Part shown: piece by piece, positions 9,004-18,089 of the stretch
How positions within the stretch are numbered: position 1 is the first letter of the stretch
Layout of the letters: each line of letters begins with the position of its first letter
From: an uncultured Oscillospiraceae bacterium
GTDB lineage: Bacteria > Bacillota > Clostridia > Oscillospirales > Acutalibacteraceae
Direction: 5' to 3'
NCBI GenBank assembly: GCA_902478605.1
Contig: CABSLQ010000001.1
Coordinates: forward strand, 1 to 64,000
DNA length: 64,000 nt
Position numbers and translations under genes: made by a program
Notes under the pieces: model-generated
Told to the model about the DNA's origin: nothing
Seen by the model: the letters and a program-made list of their open reading frames with translations, nothing else
Databases searched by the model: none

Positions 9004-9030
9004 GAATGTTCAGTTGCGTTATGAACATTC
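9004..9030. repeat. Perfect inverted repeat near the element end
   Basis: GAATGTTCA (9004-9012) and TGAACATTC (9022-9030) form a perfect 9-bp inverted repeat separated by GTTGCGTTA. It lies between the recombinase fragment and the wall-protein gene. It could be a hairpin or part of the recombinase attachment region; the sequence alone does not decide. Confidence 0.55.
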
Positions 9031-9065
9031 AAACTGGTAAGAGAGGCGGGCATTCAGCTAAGCGG

Positions 9066-11609
9066 TTACGATTCTTTTTTGCGTTTGGACAGCGCGATCA
9101 ACACACCCGCCCCCGCTGCCAACATTAAGGCAGCCAGCGGCAGCGCCACGCCGGTATCCGGGATTTCATCGTCGCCCGGATCTTCCGGATCGGTGGGATC
9201 TGCCGGGTCTTCCGGATCCGTCGGATCGCCGGGATCCGTGGGCACTTCCGGATCTTCCGGATCGGGGTCTACAGGCGGGGCCGGCTCTTCCTCCACCGGA
9301 TCGAGGGCCTCGTCATACGCGCCCAGCTCATAGGCGACCGGATCCAGATACACGTTGTTGTTGTCGACGTTCAGGGTTGTTCCCTGCACGCAGAAGCGGA
9401 GGGCTGCCCCTTCCTTCATGGCAATTTGCAGATCCGGCAGGGTGGTTTTCTCCAGCGCGGTGCTCAGCGCCAGCGGCTGCCCGTTGGCCGGCCACACCAT
9501 CGTGCCGTCTACTTCGATCCATACCTTGATGGGATTGGCGGTTGCCTGCCCTTCCCAGATGCCGAACTGATCGGTGACCTCGCCGCCGGTGATAAAGTAG
9601 GTGGCATCCTTGGGCGCAACAAAGGCCAGCGCCGCCACCGCGTTCTTTTCATCGGGCAGCCAGCCGGAGTTGAGCACGTGCACCATCTGATTGCCCAGGA
9701 AGCCGGCGTTCTGGATAGTGGTGGACGGCCAGGTAGTGCCGTCACTCAACTGGAAGCCGCCCCAACTGTGGATCGTGGCCGCCACGGCGGTTTCAAACTT
9801 GGCTTCGTTGATATCGTCGATGTCGCCGGTGCTCTCTTCGATGCGGTACTGGAACTGCCACGGCAGATCGTACACCTCAAAGAATTCGAACGCCTTGTCC
9901 TTGTCGCGGCCCTCACCGGCCGCTTCAATGGCGTCCTTGATGGTGGTCATCGAGTCCAAGCCGTTGTCCAGCACGGCCAGTGTCACCGTCGCCGGTTCGG
10001 AATCGTTAATCCCGTCGTTCGCCTGGAAGGTCAGGCTGTCCAGGCCGGAGAAACCCGCTTCCGGCGTATAGGTAACCTTGTCGCCCTCCAGCACGGCGGT
10101 GCCATGCGCCGGTTCCTCTGTCAGCTTGTAGGTCAGGGTGGTGCCGGCGTTGGCGTCCGTGGCGCCGAGCGTGAACTCCACGGCGGTGTCCGGCTTGGTT
10201 TTCACCGTCTGGGCGTTGGCGACGGGGGCCTTGTTCTCCTCCACCGTCACGGTGACGGTCACATCAACGGTGGTTTTGCCGTCGGCCAGGGTGACCACAA
10301 AGGTATCTTCGCCAAAGAAGCCTTCTTCGGGCGTATAGGTGAAGGTGCCGTCTTCATTGAGAGCCAGCTCGCCGTGCGCCGCATCGGTTTTCAGCGTCAC
10401 GGTTACAGCGTCTTCGTCCTCATCGGTGGGATTCAGCGCGCCTTCCAGCGCGGTGTCCTCCAGCGTCGAAAAGGCGGTGGTCCCGGCAGCGGGGGCCTTG
10501 TTGCTCACAAAGGTGATGGTCACCGTACCGTCGGCGGAAGCGTTGTTTTCGTCGGTGACGGTGTACACAAAGGTGTCGGTTCCTTCCACATCGGCGCCAG
10601 GCGTATAGGTAAAGGTGCCGTCCGCGTTGACCACGACGCTGCCCTTCTGCGGCTCCGTCTTGAGAGAGTAGGTCAGCACCGCGCCTTCATCCGCGTCGGC
10701 GCCGGCCAGCTGCCCGGACACCGTGCGGCCAACGGTGCAGTCAAACGCGCCGTCCCCCGCCGTGGGCGGCGTGTTATCGGTGTTGGCCACCATCGGGCAC
10801 ATCGCCGCGGCCAGCAACCAATCCTCGATACCGTCGCTCTCGCGGGCGTCCAAAATGAAACGCAGCCGCTCGCCCGCCTTCAGCTCGACCTCGTCGATGG
10901 TCGGGAAGGCAAAGGAGGTGGTTTCCGCCGTCAGATACTGGTAATTGCCCTCGGCCGGCCACAGCTTGGTGGCGCCGGCCGGGTCGTAGGTGTCCATATC
11001 GGCCTCCGCCCCCATCTTATGGATGGCGAAGCCCAGCTTGTAGGTGCTGCCCTGCGGGAGATACTGGCCGTCGTTATACTCCTCGCCGCCGGGGAAGTAT
11101 CTGGGATACATCACCCGGATCTCCCCGAGCGTGTCGCTGGGATAAATCTTATAGGTGCCGTCCTTGGGCGCGATATAGGTGAAGCAGATCACCGGCGCAT
11201 CGTTGGTGGCGGTCGTCAGATAAGGGATGCCGCTCTGGAAGTTGACCTGCCCGGTGGTCGCCAGCCAGTCGTGCCCCACGACATACTCGTCAATCGCCTC
11301 GTCGCCCCAGCTGTTGCTGGCCTTCAGCGACTTAAAGCTGTAGAAGCCGTCCCATTCGGGGTTGCCGTCATAGTATTGGACCCGCCAGGGGTAATCGCCC
11401 ATCAGCGTATCCTGCACATTGTCCGCCGTATACCAGCTTTTGTGGTCCTCGCCGCCGAACAGATCGTCGATGTAATCGACGATCCCCATCGGACTGCGGC
11501 TGGAAGGCGGGGTGTCGAGCGCGCCCGGCGTCAGGCCGGGCACAACCGCCGCGGCCAGCACGGCGGCAGACAGGGCAGCCGCCATTGCCTTTCGTTTCAA
11601 ACCAAACAT
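9066..11609 (-). CDS. Sortase-anchored surface protein with cadherin-like repeats
   Basis: An 847-residue secreted protein. Signal peptide: about residues 1-30. Residues about 30-270 and 560-770 are two related modules that each contain an APKD(G/A)TY segment and look like ligand-binding beta-sandwiches. Between them lie three tandem cadherin/VCBS-like Ig repeats of about 90 residues, each with an FTYTP or VTYTP strand (PADGTFTYTP-type). A Pro/Asp/Thr-rich spacer follows, then IPDTG, a hydrophobic helix and KRKKES, a sortase sorting signal. The start is the ATG with AGGAGG seven bases upstream; an earlier in-frame ATG lacks a good site. Its promoter carries the element shared with the neighbouring glycan genes, so it is probably a surface adhesin or glycan binder of that regulon. 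Confidence 0.85.
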   Translation of the reverse strand: MFGLKRKAMAAALSAAVLAAAVVPGLTPGALDTPPSSRSPMGIVDYIDDLFGGEDHKSWYTADNVQDTLMGDYPWRVQYYDGNPEWDGFYSFKSLKASNSWGDEAIDEYVVGHDWLATTGQVNFQSGIPYLTTATNDAPVICFTYIAPKDGTYKIYPSDTLGEIRVMYPRYFPGGEEYNDGQYLPQGSTYKLGFAIHKMGAEADMDTYDPAGATKLWPAEGNYQYLTAETTSFAFPTIDEVELKAGERLRFILDARESDGIEDWLLAAAMCPMVANTDNTPPTAGDGAFDCTVGRTVSGQLAGADADEGAVLTYSLKTEPQKGSVVVNADGTFTYTPGADVEGTDTFVYTVTDENNASADGTVTITFVSNKAPAAGTTAFSTLEDTALEGALNPTDEDEDAVTVTLKTDAAHGELALNEDGTFTYTPEEGFFGEDTFVVTLADGKTTVDVTVTVTVEENKAPVANAQTVKTKPDTAVEFTLGATDANAGTTLTYKLTEEPAHGTAVLEGDKVTYTPEAGFSGLDSLTFQANDGINDSEPATVTLAVLDNGLDSMTTIKDAIEAAGEGRDKDKAFEFFEVYDLPWQFQYRIEESTGDIDDINEAKFETAVAATIHSWGGFQLSDGTTWPSTTIQNAGFLGNQMVHVLNSGWLPDEKNAVAALAFVAPKDATYFITGGEVTDQFGIWEGQATANPIKVWIEVDGTMVWPANGQPLALSTALEKTTLPDLQIAMKEGAALRFCVQGTTLNVDNNNVYLDPVAYELGAYDEALDPVEEEPAPPVDPDPEDPEVPTDPGDPTDPEDPADPTDPEDPGDDEIPDTGVALPLAALMLAAGAGVLIALSKRKKES
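9172..9270 (-). repeat. Short tandem repeats coding the Pro/Asp wall-spanning region
   Basis: Degenerate units based on GGATCTTCCGGATC/GGATCCGTCGGATC recur here and encode DPEDP/DPTDP motifs just before the IPDTG signal. Length variation between strains is likely. Confidence 0.7.
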
Positions 11610-11643
11610 GTCCGTTCCTCCTCTTGATTTTTTGTCTAGTTTC

Positions 11644-11708
11644 ATTATACCGGCTGCTTTTCGCGGAAGAAATAATGGATTTTTAGGTTGGCATATAAGA
11701 ATTCTTAT
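11644..11708 (-). promoter_or_regulatory. Promoter A with shared regulatory element (surface protein gene)
   Basis: Minus-strand -10 TATAAT (11644-11649), 35 nt before the ATG. TAAAAATCCATTAT (11672-11685) begins 36 nt upstream of the -10. Another 22 nt upstream is a related palindrome ATAAGAATTCTTAT (11695-11708). No consensus -35 is present, as expected for an activator-dependent promoter. The same 14-bp element occurs at 18,139, 33,583, 33,602 and 33,616. Confidence 0.65.
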
Positions 11709-11725
11709 CCCGCACGGTTTCCGAG

Positions 11726-13162
11726 TCAGCGGGAGACGGCAAGCGGTTCCTTTTCGTCCTCAAGGGTCCGGATGCGCGCGAGAATATCCGCGGCGCTGAC
11801 GCTGGGATTGGCCGCTTCGGTATAATACGCTTTCAGCCGGGCGTCCATTTGGGACAGGTAATAGCCGTGATAGTCCGATGCAGAAAAGTACACCTTTTCC
11901 CGGGAAATGTCCAGCGCGCGCGTCCCGTCCAGCTGCGCATAGGGGTTGAGCGTCCCCTCCCTCGACAGGAAAGGAAAGGAGCCGATCCCCGTCTGCTGCA
12001 GGTAGGCACGGGGATCCGCCTGCAGCTTATGCAGCGTGCTTTTGAGCGGGGTCACCCCGCCGTTCACCAGCACCCAGTCCTCGTCCTCCACGCCGTATAA
12101 GAAGGTGCGGCTTGCCTGCGAGGAGGACAAGGTCTGCAGCAGCCGGGCCGCCGCTTCGCCGTCGCCTCCGCGGAAAACAAAAGTTTCGTAGGTACCCCAT
12201 CGGCTCTGCGCCTCCAGATAGCCGTCAGGCGCGAAGGGCGGGGTCACTTCCACGAAGGCGGAGCCGGGATTGGCCAGGTTGAAGCTCTGGATAAAGGCGG
12301 CCGGCCCGATGTAGACAAACACCTGCTGCCTGAGCAGCTCGGTCAGCCGCCGATCGGAATAAGGCTCAAAAATCGGGAAAACGCTCAGGGCGTCGAGAGA
12401 ATCGAAAAAGGCCATGGCCTGCCCGACGGCGGGCGAAAAGATCCGGTGATAGCTGCCCGTCCCCTCCTGGTAAAAGGGGTGCACCCCGCAGATATGCTCC
12501 ACCGTGGCCAGGCCGCTGCCGTTCACGCCGAACACCACCGGTACCAGCTCGCCGCTGTTCACCAAGGTGTTTTCGGCCGCGAGGCGGACGAACGCCTCCA
12601 CCGCCCGGGCGAACCTTTCCACCGTATCCATGGCCGGATCGCCCAGCAGCGAAGCGTATTCCTGCCGGACATACACCCCTTCCACGGCCACCGGCCGGTA
12701 ATTTTCCGCCGTATACCCGCCTGGCAGAGAGAACAGCTCGCCCGAATTGTTCTGGTATACCTGCCGAACCTCGTCCGGGATAGACGTATACAGCTCCTCG
12801 GACAGCTCCTGTATGTTCCACACATTGCCGGAACCCAGCACCTTTTCCCGCAATGCGCCGCCCGCCGGCACGGTAAGAATATCCGGTGTCTCCGCCCGGG
12901 CCAGCAGGCGGGAAATCAGCACGTCCTGCTCCCCGGCGTAATAGGTAATAACCGGCGTCTGCTCCAGCCGTTCAAACACCTCCCGCACGGCGCGGCCGTC
13001 CCAGTATTCTTCCTTTCCGGTCCCCTGGCTGTCCACGATTAGCCAGCGCAGCGGCTCCGGTTCCGCGGCCGGAGGCGGTTCGCTTACCGGCACGGCCCGG
13101 CACCCCGTACACAGCAGCAGCGCCGCCAGTCCGGCCGCCATTTTTATGCCAGCCGTTTTCAT
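11726..13162 (-). CDS. Extracellular solute-binding lipoprotein linked to the two-component system
   Basis: A 478-residue family-1-type solute-binding protein. The lipobox CTGC puts the lipidated Cys at residue 21. The body has typical binding-protein segments (ETPDILTVPAGGALREKV, FSLPGGYTAENYRPVAVEG, SRWGTYETFVFRGGDGEAA). Its ATG overlaps the kinase stop codon (ATGA) and GGAGG lies upstream, so it is the third gene of the regulator-kinase operon rather than of a permease operon. This suggests it presents ligand to the kinase, or serves a permease pair elsewhere in the locus. It is more divergent than the other two binding proteins of this window. Confidence 0.85.
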   Translation of the reverse strand: MKTAGIKMAAGLAALLLCTGCRAVPVSEPPPAAEPEPLRWLIVDSQGTGKEEYWDGRAVREVFERLEQTPVITYYAGEQDVLISRLLARAETPDILTVPAGGALREKVLGSGNVWNIQELSEELYTSIPDEVRQVYQNNSGELFSLPGGYTAENYRPVAVEGVYVRQEYASLLGDPAMDTVERFARAVEAFVRLAAENTLVNSGELVPVVFGVNGSGLATVEHICGVHPFYQEGTGSYHRIFSPAVGQAMAFFDSLDALSVFPIFEPYSDRRLTELLRQQVFVYIGPAAFIQSFNLANPGSAFVEVTPPFAPDGYLEAQSRWGTYETFVFRGGDGEAAARLLQTLSSSQASRTFLYGVEDEDWVLVNGGVTPLKSTLHKLQADPRAYLQQTGIGSFPFLSREGTLNPYAQLDGTRALDISREKVYFSASDYHGYYLSQMDARLKAYYTEAANPSVSAADILARIRTLEDEKEPLAVSR

Positions 13163-14910
13163 GCCGGTTCCTCCTCTCCTCCATCGGGCGGCGCCGCGCG
13201 CAGCGGGATGTGAATCGTGCACAGCGTGCCGCCGCTCACCCCTTCGATGCGCAGGCCGTAATCGTCGCCAAACAGCAGCCGCAGCCGCTCGTCCACATTC
13301 CGCAGGCCGTATCCGCCGGTTTTCTCCACAAACACGCTGCGCAGCACCTCCGGGCGGATGGAATCGCCCGTGTTGAACACCGAAAACCACAGCGCGCCGC
13401 CCTGCAGCCGGGCGGTCAGCCGAATACGCTTGTCCGCCGTCTTGTCCCGCACCTTGTCCACGCCGTGTTTGACGGCGTTTTCCAGCAGCGGCTGCAGCAT
13501 CAGGTTGAGGGTGATATACCCGCCTAGTCCTTCCTCAATATCCTTTTCAAAAACAAAATTATTGTCGTGCAGCTCCAGCTGCAGGTTCATGTAGGCAATG
13601 GCGTTTTTAAGCTCGTCCGCCACCGTGATGGTGTTTTTTCCCCGGTTGAGTGAGGTGCGGTAATAGTCGGACAGCTGGGTAATGACGTAGGAGGAATGCT
13701 CGTCCCCGCGCAGGATGGCGTACCAGTTCATGTTGTCGAGGCAGTTGTACAGAAAATGCGGGTTTATCTGGGTCTGCAGCGCTTTGAACTCGGATTCCCG
13801 CTGGGCGATTTTGCTCTCATATACATCGTGTATGAGCGATTCCAGCTGGGTCACCATGCCCTCGAAGGCACGGCTGAGCTGCCCTACCTCATCGCGCTGG
13901 TCGGCGCTGGGCTCGATGAGCCAGTTGCCCTTGGAAACCTGCTTCATCTGCCGGATGAGAAGATCGATGCGGCTGGTAAAGCCGATCGAAAGCAGATAGG
14001 CGATCAGCGCGATGAGCACGACGCCTGCCGCCATGGCGGCCACGGTACTCGCCACGATGTTGCCGGTGCGCTGTACCGCGTATTCATACGACATGAGGAT
14101 ATACAGCCTCCAGCCCCCCGCCTCCAGCGCGGCGGATCCGAACAGATATTGGGCGCCGTTGTACTGCACCAGGTTCTGGGAGGCGTTTTCCAGAAAGCTG
14201 ACAGGCATGACGCCGGTGGTCATCACATTTTTCACCAGGCTGATGACGCTGCCCCCGCCGCTGTCCGCCACCAGAATGCCAAAATCGGGGTTTTCCCCCA
14301 TCAGGCTCTCGCGGAAAAAGCTCTGCTTGTCCATGACCATGACCAGCCGGGCCGCCTCCTGGTTGCGGTACAGATCGGGCACGGTGCACACGGCGTACAG
14401 CGCCTCCTCGGCGGCGAACCAGTACACGCCCGCGGCGGCAAGCTGCGCCGCACTGTCTTCATGGAGGCTCAGCGCCTCTTCTACCAGCGCGGCAAGCGCC
14501 GCATCGTTATACCGCAGGCCTGTATCCCCGCTCAGCAGGACGTCGAGCCGCTGGATAGAAGCCGACACCGGCTGCAGCCGCTGCAGACAGTCCTCCATAT
14601 ACAGCTGTACCTCGCCGATGCGCACCTGGTTGTTTTTCAGCGCCACCAGTAGGGCGAGCAGCTCGTCGCTGTACACCACGTTGTCCAGCGCCTCCTGGGT
14701 ACGCCGGTAAACGGCGTTCAGCTGGGTGCTGACCCGATCGACGTAGTCCGCCACCCGGCTTTCCATCTGATCCCGCAGGGAATCCCGCGCAATGGTATAC
14801 GACAGGATTCCCAGCACCACCAGCGGCAGCAGCGATACACTTAAAAAGCCGCAGAACAGCTTGGTGCGGAATTTGGAGCGGCTAAGCAGCCGGCGTGCCC
14901 GCTTCAGCAT
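13159..14910 (-). CDS. YesM-type sensor histidine kinase
   Basis: A 583-residue membrane kinase of the His_kinase (PF06580) class. One helix near residues 19-41, a roughly 240-residue extracytoplasmic sensor domain, a second helix near 284-306, a HAMP linker, then the phospho-acceptor region QTQINPHFLYNCLDNMNW (His in NPHFLYN), and a HATPase domain with LQPLLENAVKHG and a GGYGLRNV glycine box. It phosphorylates the YesN-type regulator encoded just upstream; the genes overlap by seven bases. Kinases of this class usually sense plant or host oligosaccharides directly or via a binding protein, consistent with the lipoprotein gene that follows. Confidence 0.93.
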   Translation of the reverse strand: MLKRARRLLSRSKFRTKLFCGFLSVSLLPLVVLGILSYTIARDSLRDQMESRVADYVDRVSTQLNAVYRRTQEALDNVVYSDELLALLVALKNNQVRIGEVQLYMEDCLQRLQPVSASIQRLDVLLSGDTGLRYNDAALAALVEEALSLHEDSAAQLAAAGVYWFAAEEALYAVCTVPDLYRNQEAARLVMVMDKQSFFRESLMGENPDFGILVADSGGGSVISLVKNVMTTGVMPVSFLENASQNLVQYNGAQYLFGSAALEAGGWRLYILMSYEYAVQRTGNIVASTVAAMAAGVVLIALIAYLLSIGFTSRIDLLIRQMKQVSKGNWLIEPSADQRDEVGQLSRAFEGMVTQLESLIHDVYESKIAQRESEFKALQTQINPHFLYNCLDNMNWYAILRGDEHSSYVITQLSDYYRTSLNRGKNTITVADELKNAIAYMNLQLELHDNNFVFEKDIEEGLGGYITLNLMLQPLLENAVKHGVDKVRDKTADKRIRLTARLQGGALWFSVFNTGDSIRPEVLRSVFVEKTGGYGLRNVDERLRLLFGDDYGLRIEGVSGGTLCTIHIPLRAAPPDGGEEEPA

Positions 14911-16325
14911 GACGCTTCTTCCCGGAAACGGGCCGGTGTCAGCCCGGTGTAGTTTTTAAACAACAGGCAGAAATAGGAGGAATTGAGATAGCCGACCATC
15001 TCGGAAATGGTGATGACCTTGATGTCGGTGGTGCGCAGCAGCTCCTTGGCCTTTTCCAAACGGAAAACGGTCAGGTATTTGATAAAATTACGCCCCGTTT
15101 CCTTTTTGAAATAAAAGCTCAGATAACTGGGCGAAAGCTGTACCCGGTCAGCGATCTGCTCGAGACTGATATCCTTCATATATTCCTGCTCCACGATCTG
15201 CAGGATCTGCTCGATGGTGCTGCGGTCCCCTTCTTCGTCCGGCATGGCCTCGCCCAAAATGTCGAGCAGCACATCCCGCAGCTGGTAGATGTTCGGGCAC
15301 TGAAACAGCCGGTTGATGTAATCGGACACGATCTGTGCGTCTGCCCGGCTGCTCTCGGTGCACAGGTGGACGAGATTGCTGCACAGGTATTTGACATACA
15401 TAGGGGACAGGGCGCCGCTGTGCTCCAGCGTCTGAAACAGCAGTTCCGTCTCCGCGATGGCGCGCATCTTTTCGCCGCGGCGGATGCAGGCTTCCACCTC
15501 CTGCACCTGCTGCTGATAATCGCCGGTGGCCGCGTCCGCATCGCCGGCGATGTCCAGCACCCCGCTTTCCCGGGAAAAGAACTTGGCGTCCAGGCGGGCC
15601 TCCATGCGCGTATAGCAGGACAGCAGCTCCTCCGGGCTGTCCGCGGCGGCGCCCAGCACCACCGTCACCATCGCGCCCGTTTCCTCTTCCACACGGCGGC
15701 AGAAGGTCTGCGCCGCCCCCGGCAGGCCTCCCTTTTCGGTGAGCAGCACGATCTGAAACTCGTTAAGGCTGACGCACAAAAGGGGACGGAACATTTCCTG
15801 CGTCAGCCGCTCGATCTGCTCCGGCTTGTCCGCAAAAAGCGGCAGTGACAAATCCACGAGCACCGGCCGGCCCGTTACCTCCAGCTTTTCCTGCGGCAGC
15901 TGGCCGAGGAGCAGCAGCCGCAGCAGCTGCTCCTCCTGCCGCTGGCGCCCGGCCCGGCGGCAGTCCTCCAGCACCTCCCGCATGGTGGCCTGGAACTCCT
16001 CGAGCTTGAGCGGCTTGAGGATATAGTGGCGCACGCCGTACTGCATGGCCTTTTTGGCATATTCGAACTCCCCAAAGGCACTGTAAATGATGCATTCCAG
16101 AGTCGGGTGCCGCTGCCTGGCCAGACGAATGAGCTCCAGCCCGTTCTTCTCCGGCATGCAGATGTCGGTAAAGAGGATGTCCACCGGCCGGCTGTCCAGG
16201 ATTTGCAGCGCCTCCTCCACCGAATCCGCCATGCTTGTCTCAATGGGAAAAGCGTATTTCCCGATCAGATACGCCACCCCCTGCCGATCCAGCCGCTCGT
16301 CATCCACAATCAGCATATGTATCAC
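14904..16325 (-). CDS. YesN-type response regulator, AraC family
   Basis: A 473-residue cytoplasmic regulator. The receiver domain has the acidic pair D8/D9, phosphoacceptor D54 (LFTDICMP) and Lys in YILKPLK. A middle region of about 220 residues of unclear function follows, and the C-terminal 100 residues hold two AraC helix-turn-helices (ISLEQIADRVQLSPSYLS and ITISEMVGYLNSSYFCLLFK). Phosphorylation by the adjacent kinase should promote DNA binding. It starts at GTG with a GGAGGAGAGG site. I infer that its targets are the four promoters carrying the element described at 11,644, 18,090, 33,528 and 33,602. Confidence 0.93.
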   Translation of the reverse strand: MIHMLIVDDERLDRQGVAYLIGKYAFPIETSMADSVEEALQILDSRPVDILFTDICMPEKNGLELIRLARQRHPTLECIIYSAFGEFEYAKKAMQYGVRHYILKPLKLEEFQATMREVLEDCRRAGRQRQEEQLLRLLLLGQLPQEKLEVTGRPVLVDLSLPLFADKPEQIERLTQEMFRPLLCVSLNEFQIVLLTEKGGLPGAAQTFCRRVEEETGAMVTVVLGAAADSPEELLSCYTRMEARLDAKFFSRESGVLDIAGDADAATGDYQQQVQEVEACIRRGEKMRAIAETELLFQTLEHSGALSPMYVKYLCSNLVHLCTESSRADAQIVSDYINRLFQCPNIYQLRDVLLDILGEAMPDEEGDRSTIEQILQIVEQEYMKDISLEQIADRVQLSPSYLSFYFKKETGRNFIKYLTVFRLEKAKELLRTTDIKVITISEMVGYLNSSYFCLLFKNYTGLTPARFREEASC

Positions 16326-16425
16326 GGCGCCCTCTCCTCCGCTTCCCTTTCTGTTTGAAAAGACTATTTTCTGTTTAATATTTCAATATAATTAGATCCT
16401 TTATTTACAGGATAACGCCGCACCC

Positions 16426-16454
16426 ATTGTATCCCAATTTAGGACACAATGCAA
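16426..16454 (-). promoter_or_regulatory. Promoter of the two-component operon
   Basis: TTGCAT (16449-16454), a 17-nt spacer and TACAAT (16426-16431) on the minus strand, about 100 nt before the GTG. It has a near-consensus -35, unlike the element-bearing promoters, so the regulator is probably made constitutively. GCGTTATCC downstream of the -10 is a partial match to the shared element. Confidence 0.6.
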
Positions 16455-16470
16455 GCAAATTCTGCATAAA

Positions 16471-16511
16471 CAAACCAATCCCGAGCAGAAAAATCCACTC
16501 GGGTTGGTTTG
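16471..16511 (-). terminator. Terminator after the 16523 binding-protein gene
   Basis: A long stem (CAAACCAA-CCCGAG arms with one bulged base) around a 12-nt loop, 11 nt past the stop codon. The T-run on the minus strand is short (TTTATG). Confidence 0.65.
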
Positions 16512-16522
16512 TTATGCCGTAT

Positions 16523-18049
16523 TTAACGTCCCTTCAGGGTATCATCCAGATTCTTTTGCCAAATCGGCCGCATTTCTTCCATCAGCGCGCTGAAGTCGCC
16601 GTTTTTGCGCATATAGTTGCCGAAGGACTGGCAGAAGCTGTCCTCCATGCCGTAGCCGTACAGCCAGGTGATGCGATTTTCTATGGTGTCCATCATATCC
16701 AGCTGGGCCTGGGTGAAGAGACTCTCACTGGAGCCGTCTTCGGCCTTTTTGGTCCAGTAGTTGTACTGGTATTCGCCGAAGGCGATGCCGCCGATGGCAT
16801 TCTTGGCCCCTGCCGCCACGCCGAAGCCGTCGCTCGAGGAGTAGCCGATGTACGCCTTATCGCTGTCCTTGGCCTTGGGGAAGGGGGCGATTTCCCAGTT
16901 CTTCATGCCCTTGTTGAGAATCTTTTCCGCTTCGCCGGACGGGCCGTAATACATGGCCACGTTGCCGTTGGCGAACTCTTCCCATATGCTCCAGCGCACG
17001 GGCGTGTAAATTTTATCCTTGTTCACGCCGTCGTAATAGGTGAGCAGCGCATTGCGCCATACCTGATCGTCGATGTTCAGCGTGGGCTTGCCGTTGGTAA
17101 ACTTGATGATGTCGGTGCCCTGGGCCAGCGGGAAGATGAATTCCAGCTCGGTGCCGAAACCGTAGATGTCCGGCTTGCCGTCCTTGTTGGTGTCCTGGGT
17201 CAGCTTGCGCGCCATCTTCTCCAGCTCTTCCCATGTCCACTTGTCCTGCTGCCACAGCTTGTAGGGGGTATCCACAATGGCCGCGTTCTTGAGCATGGTG
17301 GTGTTGTAATACAGCACCGCCGGCGAACGCTTGCCGATGATGGCGTATTTCTTGCCCTCCCAGGTGGTCACGTTGTCCATCACATAGGTGTCCAGCGTAT
17401 CGGTCACCTGGATTTTGTCGGTCAGATCCATCAGCAGGCCCTTGATGGCGCGGCGGGGGAAGTCAAAGACGCCCGTCGGCACATAGTCGGGGGAAGCACC
17501 GGAGCGGATCAGCTGCATCAGCTTGATATCGCGGGTGCCCCATTCGCCGTTGGTCACCTTCACGCTGGTGCCGGGATACTCCTTCTTGAAGCCTTCCACA
17601 ACGGCCTTGAAATCCGCATCGCCGGAGGTGTCCCAGGGAATGAACAGGTTGACCTCTCCCGTGACGCCCTCACGTTTGTCGAACAGCTTCTTGCCCGTTT
17701 CCTCGCCGCCGGCACTCCAGCCGCCTTCCGCGGAGGTGGTTTGGGGCGTGGTGACCTTGGTGGTGGTTTTATTGGTGGTGGTGGGCTTGGCGGTGGTTTT
17801 GCCGCCGGCCGGCGCCTTGGTGGTGTTGCCGCCGCTGCTGCCGCTCGTTTCGCCGGTGGCCGACGGGTCGCCTGTTTCGGTGGCCAGACCCGTATCCGAC
17901 GGGGCGGTGGATTCGCCGGCCGCCGAGGACATGCCGCTGCTCATCGCGGTGGATGAGCTCGGCTCCTGCGTACCGCCGCAGCCCGCCAAGCCCGCGCTCA
18001 GCAACAGGGCGCAAAGCAGCGCCGCCGCGCTTTTTGCGTATGCTTTCAT
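16523..18049 (-). CDS. Extracellular sugar-binding lipoprotein with Thr/Ser-rich linker
   Basis: A 508-residue CUT1 solute-binding protein. Lipobox LAGC (Cys24). Residues about 27-118 form an unusually long Ser/Thr/Gly-rich linker (TTAKPTTTNKTTTKVTTPQT). The binding domain starts near VTGEVNLFIPWDTSG, with typical DFPRRAIKGLLMDLTD, YNTTMLKNA and GFGVAAGAKN segments. It starts at the ATG nine bases after AAAGGAG; an upstream in-frame ATG lacks a site. It is the only gene behind promoter B and directly follows the two permeases at 18,190-20,085, which it most likely serves. Separate promotion would give the binding protein in excess over the permeases. Confidence 0.93.
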   Translation of the reverse strand: MKAYAKSAAALLCALLLSAGLAGCGGTQEPSSSTAMSSGMSSAAGESTAPSDTGLATETGDPSATGETSGSSGGNTTKAPAGGKTTAKPTTTNKTTTKVTTPQTTSAEGGWSAGGEETGKKLFDKREGVTGEVNLFIPWDTSGDADFKAVVEGFKKEYPGTSVKVTNGEWGTRDIKLMQLIRSGASPDYVPTGVFDFPRRAIKGLLMDLTDKIQVTDTLDTYVMDNVTTWEGKKYAIIGKRSPAVLYYNTTMLKNAAIVDTPYKLWQQDKWTWEELEKMARKLTQDTNKDGKPDIYGFGTELEFIFPLAQGTDIIKFTNGKPTLNIDDQVWRNALLTYYDGVNKDKIYTPVRWSIWEEFANGNVAMYYGPSGEAEKILNKGMKNWEIAPFPKAKDSDKAYIGYSSSDGFGVAAGAKNAIGGIAFGEYQYNYWTKKAEDGSSESLFTQAQLDMMDTIENRITWLYGYGMEDSFCQSFGNYMRKNGDFSALMEEMRPIWQKNLDDTLKGR

Positions 18050-18089
18050 CAGAGAACGCTCCTTTCCGGTTATGGCTTTGTCTGCTTTC

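Noticed and set aside
9172..9270. Regular short repeats resembling a small CRISPR or satellite array
   Set aside because: Units are in frame and code DP-rich spacer motifs of the surface protein; no constant-length spacers.
9426..11627. 733-codon plus-strand frame opposite the surface protein
   Set aside because: Low-complexity His/Gly/Arg composition; shadow of the repeat-bearing minus-strand gene, which has signal peptide and sorting signal.
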